A stretch of DNA of 64,000 nucleotides from Phytoseiulus persimilis (taxonomy: Eukaryota; Arthropoda; Arachnida; Mesostigmata; Phytoseiidae), in the NCBI GenBank assembly GCA_037576195.1, contig CM075101.1:19282001-19346000 (forward strand), in the 5' to 3' direction. Below, piece by piece: positions 61,301-64,000 of this stretch (position 1 is its first letter; the number at the start of each line of letters is the position of its first letter). The position numbers were made by a program, and so were the translations under genes. The notes below the pieces were generated by a model that did no database searches, was not told the DNA's origin, and worked only from the letters and a program-made list of their open reading frames with translations.

Positions 61301-64000
61301 GTACGAGTTTCGATCCCGTACCTTAGAAGACAGCGGAGCGAGCTTGAAGAAGTTCGGAAGAAGTGCATTCAGTGACGTATTCGGTAGCAGAAGAGGAATT
61401 CAAAGAGAGAAATTGGTGATGGATACACGCCGCGGGCAGCTTGTAGTGAATATCGTCACCGTGGGGACGATGATGAGCATAATCGTGACAACCCATGACA
61501 TTCCGGAGATATTTCGCCCCTTGTTTTCATTAGCGTCCACCCACAACGCAGCTTGACACCGCGGATTCCGACGCCCCAGGATTGATTTTTCCATGCCGGT
61601 CACATAGCCGCTCAAGGCGTACGTCGGCGCTTACCAATCAGCCAGTCGGCGATGTAAGAATAACCATGAGAGACACCCCAGGTGCCTCGTCTTCGGCTCG
61701 AATGAAGTGAGAAGATTTCAACCGACGGATCCTGTACGAGGTGTTCGGCCTCGGATACGATCATCGTCGGCCACGGATGCCCTGGAACTTCTACGTTGGG
61801 AAGAATCTAGATCGACTCTGCGTCTGATGTGCTTCTTCCAGCTGTCTCAGACCTACTGACCGCAGGATCGGCGAGGTCCCGACGAGAAGATTCAGGAAGA
61901 GTTCGATCCACGGCGTTTACTGCGTGGCCTCCCCAGAAGACGCGGCGGATAACCCGATGCTATCTTGATGCCATTACGGCGCCCACATGAACCCCGCTAT
62001 ATCATCTACGTCTCGGAGAATTCGGTAGCGAGGAAAGGTCTTCGAAACAATTTGACGAGGAATGCAGGCGGCCAACGAGTTGGCTCATCTGCCAAACGGG
62101 GCGAAAAGCTTCTTTGCTCGGGGTCAAGTGTTATTTCCTCAGGATGCCGTGTTAGTGTAGTGCGTTGCGTGAGTCGGTATCGGGGATTGACTGAGGGCTC
62201 CAGATCCGAGAGCGGGCCTCGGAAGGACGGTCCGCTCACGAGAGTTTTAGGATTTCCAGTCCTCGAGCCGCGAAGAAAAATCGCTGTCCTCAGGCCAGTT
62301 ATCGGACACGTGAAACGTCTATTTTGCCTTTCGGTTGCTTACGACCGTGAATTCGATTCTCATTTGCTCATCTGAACATTTTTGCTCAATTCAAGGTTCT
62401 CATAAAACTGGAAGAGCCGTGCAGGATCGGATTGAGAAAAAGTGACGTCGGCCCACAGATGCACCCATGAATTGACATCGTCCACGAAAAAATGCTTCCC
62501 GACTTTGTGTGGCATGTTTCGCGTGGATCCGCGAACACTTGTTCGACTTGTCGGCAGCAGGGGCAGGGTTGGTTCCTGTTGTTTTCGTACTTCTCGCCTG
62601 GAGTGGGCTATGTTTTCATTCCGCCCGGCATTCTTTCCCGATTTGAATTTACTATTCGGAGCTCCGCGGCCCGCCAGATAATTGAAATGCGTCCCTTTCA
62701 TTACGCTCGCGTCACGGACTGTTCTCCGGTGACCAGTTTTCCGATCTTGTCTCGGAAGTTTATCGCGAGTCCAATCACTCTTGCCGCTCCTCTGGCGTTT
62801 AGAGCTTCCGCCGAAAGCATTGGTTGATTGACAAAGTGATCAATCAGATCGGCAGAAGGAGAATCGATAACTTAGGTTGACAAGGCTTTCATGATTGTTC
62901 CCTCGCTGCTTTTTGGAGGGATGGAGATATCAGCCACATCTACTAAAGCGTGTTATCCGCGTGGAATGTCAGACATGGCTCGGAAAACTCCGAATCGCGT
63001 CTGATTGTGCTCGTGACATTCACTGACCTCGGAGTCTGTTTGTCCTGTACGCGACACATTCGTTCTAATTCCCACCAGTGCCGACCTCATGCATGACGCA
63101 GGGTGTTAATTGACGCAGATATCTCCTTCCGGCGAATCTCGTGACAACCCGAACGCCCATGAGCACACAATACAGCCCTCTGAGTTGAGCTCGGTGGCAC
63201 CTGATGCCCAATCGACTAAATGAGCGAAATGACAATGCTATTTGCCGTTCGCTCTGCACCTGCGTCAAAAGTCACTCCTGTCGGCGAACGTTGAGCACGC
63301 CCTCAGGAACACCGGTCCTCTAGCAATCCCTCGCGTTACGCGATGAGAGGAACCAAATCGACGGGGAGACGGTGCACCTCAGCTGGAATAAGTCCTAGCG
63401 TGCACAGATTGCGTGGAAGATCTTTCAGGCAATCCGTCTTGTCAGACTCTACATCAATAGAACGAGGTGATACCATGTCAAGGTCTGAGAAAGCACACCT
63501 TCGAGTCGGGAAAAATCGGTCCACACGAAAAAGCCCTCTCGCACGTCCACATCAGGGACACTTTTTGGAGCCCGGAATCTCCGTCTAGTCAAGGCTTTTC
63601 TCCACAGATGCTACGAGCCTCGATCCCAATACCGTCTCCGCCGTGAAATCGGTTTATGGCTGTGGCTCCCGTACCACGTTTGAGCACTCTCGGACTGGAG
63701 GTCATGACGTAAGCGCAGGGTCCAAGCTTCGCAGTTACCGCTCAGACATTTCGCCATCTAGACATCTTCCATCCATGGGGAGACAAGCTCGGAGGAGCAG
63801 AGGTGCTGGCGATTGAATATGACGACGATTCAGAGTCTTAGATAAGTGGAACTTGACGTCGGCGCGCCGTCGACGCGGATTTGAAGCGGATCGACTATCG
63901 AGGAGGAGCCTCGCAAGCCGGACGGAAGCCTGAGGGAGCATCACACCCTCGTGAACCCCTGATGGGCCGTTGATCCGGACACCGATTCCGCTGTTAGACA
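46306..64000. other. Long right-hand region with no supportable gene
   Basis: No known domain, transposase, reverse transcriptase or RNA gene was recognised in about 17.7 kb. Anonymous open frames include 46181-46777 (+, 198 codons), 47226-47843 (+, 205), 55623-56099 (-, 158), 58000-58545 (-, 181), 58850-59419 (-, 189) and 60288-60758 (+, 156). Each overlaps comparable frames on other strands and lacks splice or polyadenylation support I trust. The region may be an intron or regulatory flank of a gene outside the window, or gene-poor DNA. Simple repeats are a GAT/GAC run at about 48012-48032, an A13 run near 48630, ATCC-type runs near 56950-56985 and a CT run near 58470. Confidence 0.35.

Overview
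The window is animal nuclear DNA with spliced genes, mostly short introns (about 105-330 bp, a few longer), GT-AG junctions and AATAAA signals. Protein content and gene compactness suggest an arthropod, most likely a mesostigmatid or other parasitiform mite. That placement is inference, because no taxon marker such as rRNA is present.

The left third is gene-dense. Lingerer (UBAP2-like RNA-binding scaffold, +, coding 2975-6083) lies tail-to-tail with a 17-finger C2H2 zinc-finger gene (-, coding 8652-11313). That gene is head-to-head with ATAD3 (mitochondrial AAA+ ATPase, +, coding 11908-14921), and 594 bp separate their start codons. ATAD3 is in turn tail-to-tail with a neuronal-type synaptobrevin/VAMP (-, main exon 17072-17405). 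The start codon of this VAMP is apparently split by an intron. For the first three genes, exon phases join without a frameshift into full-length proteins.

From about 20.3 to 29.2 kb I find no intact gene. Two decayed non-LTR retrotransposon pieces are visible: a post-reverse-transcriptase segment at about 22.63-22.78 kb (-) and an endonuclease tail at about 24.78-24.94 kb (+).

The middle holds a PPM1D/Wip1-type PP2C phosphatase (+, 29594-30811) with nearly all its coding in one exon. The right part holds a single-PDZ scaffold protein (-, 41908-43929) whose PDZ resembles the harmonin/whirlin group. Next to it is a small ORF (-, 45856-46305) with a polyadenylation signal 68 bp past its stop and a weak PEX14-N-like motif. 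A weak two-exon candidate lies at 40252-40817 (-). From 46.3 kb to the end I see open frames but none I can defend as genes.

The genes do not form an operon or pathway. They are unrelated housekeeping, signalling and neuronal genes. I found no rRNA, tRNA or CRISPR, and no clearly new multi-gene system. The most interesting items are gene-structure oddities (VAMP split start codon and donor overlapping its stop, an antisense ORF inside an ATAD3 intron) and the unassigned small ORF at 46 kb.
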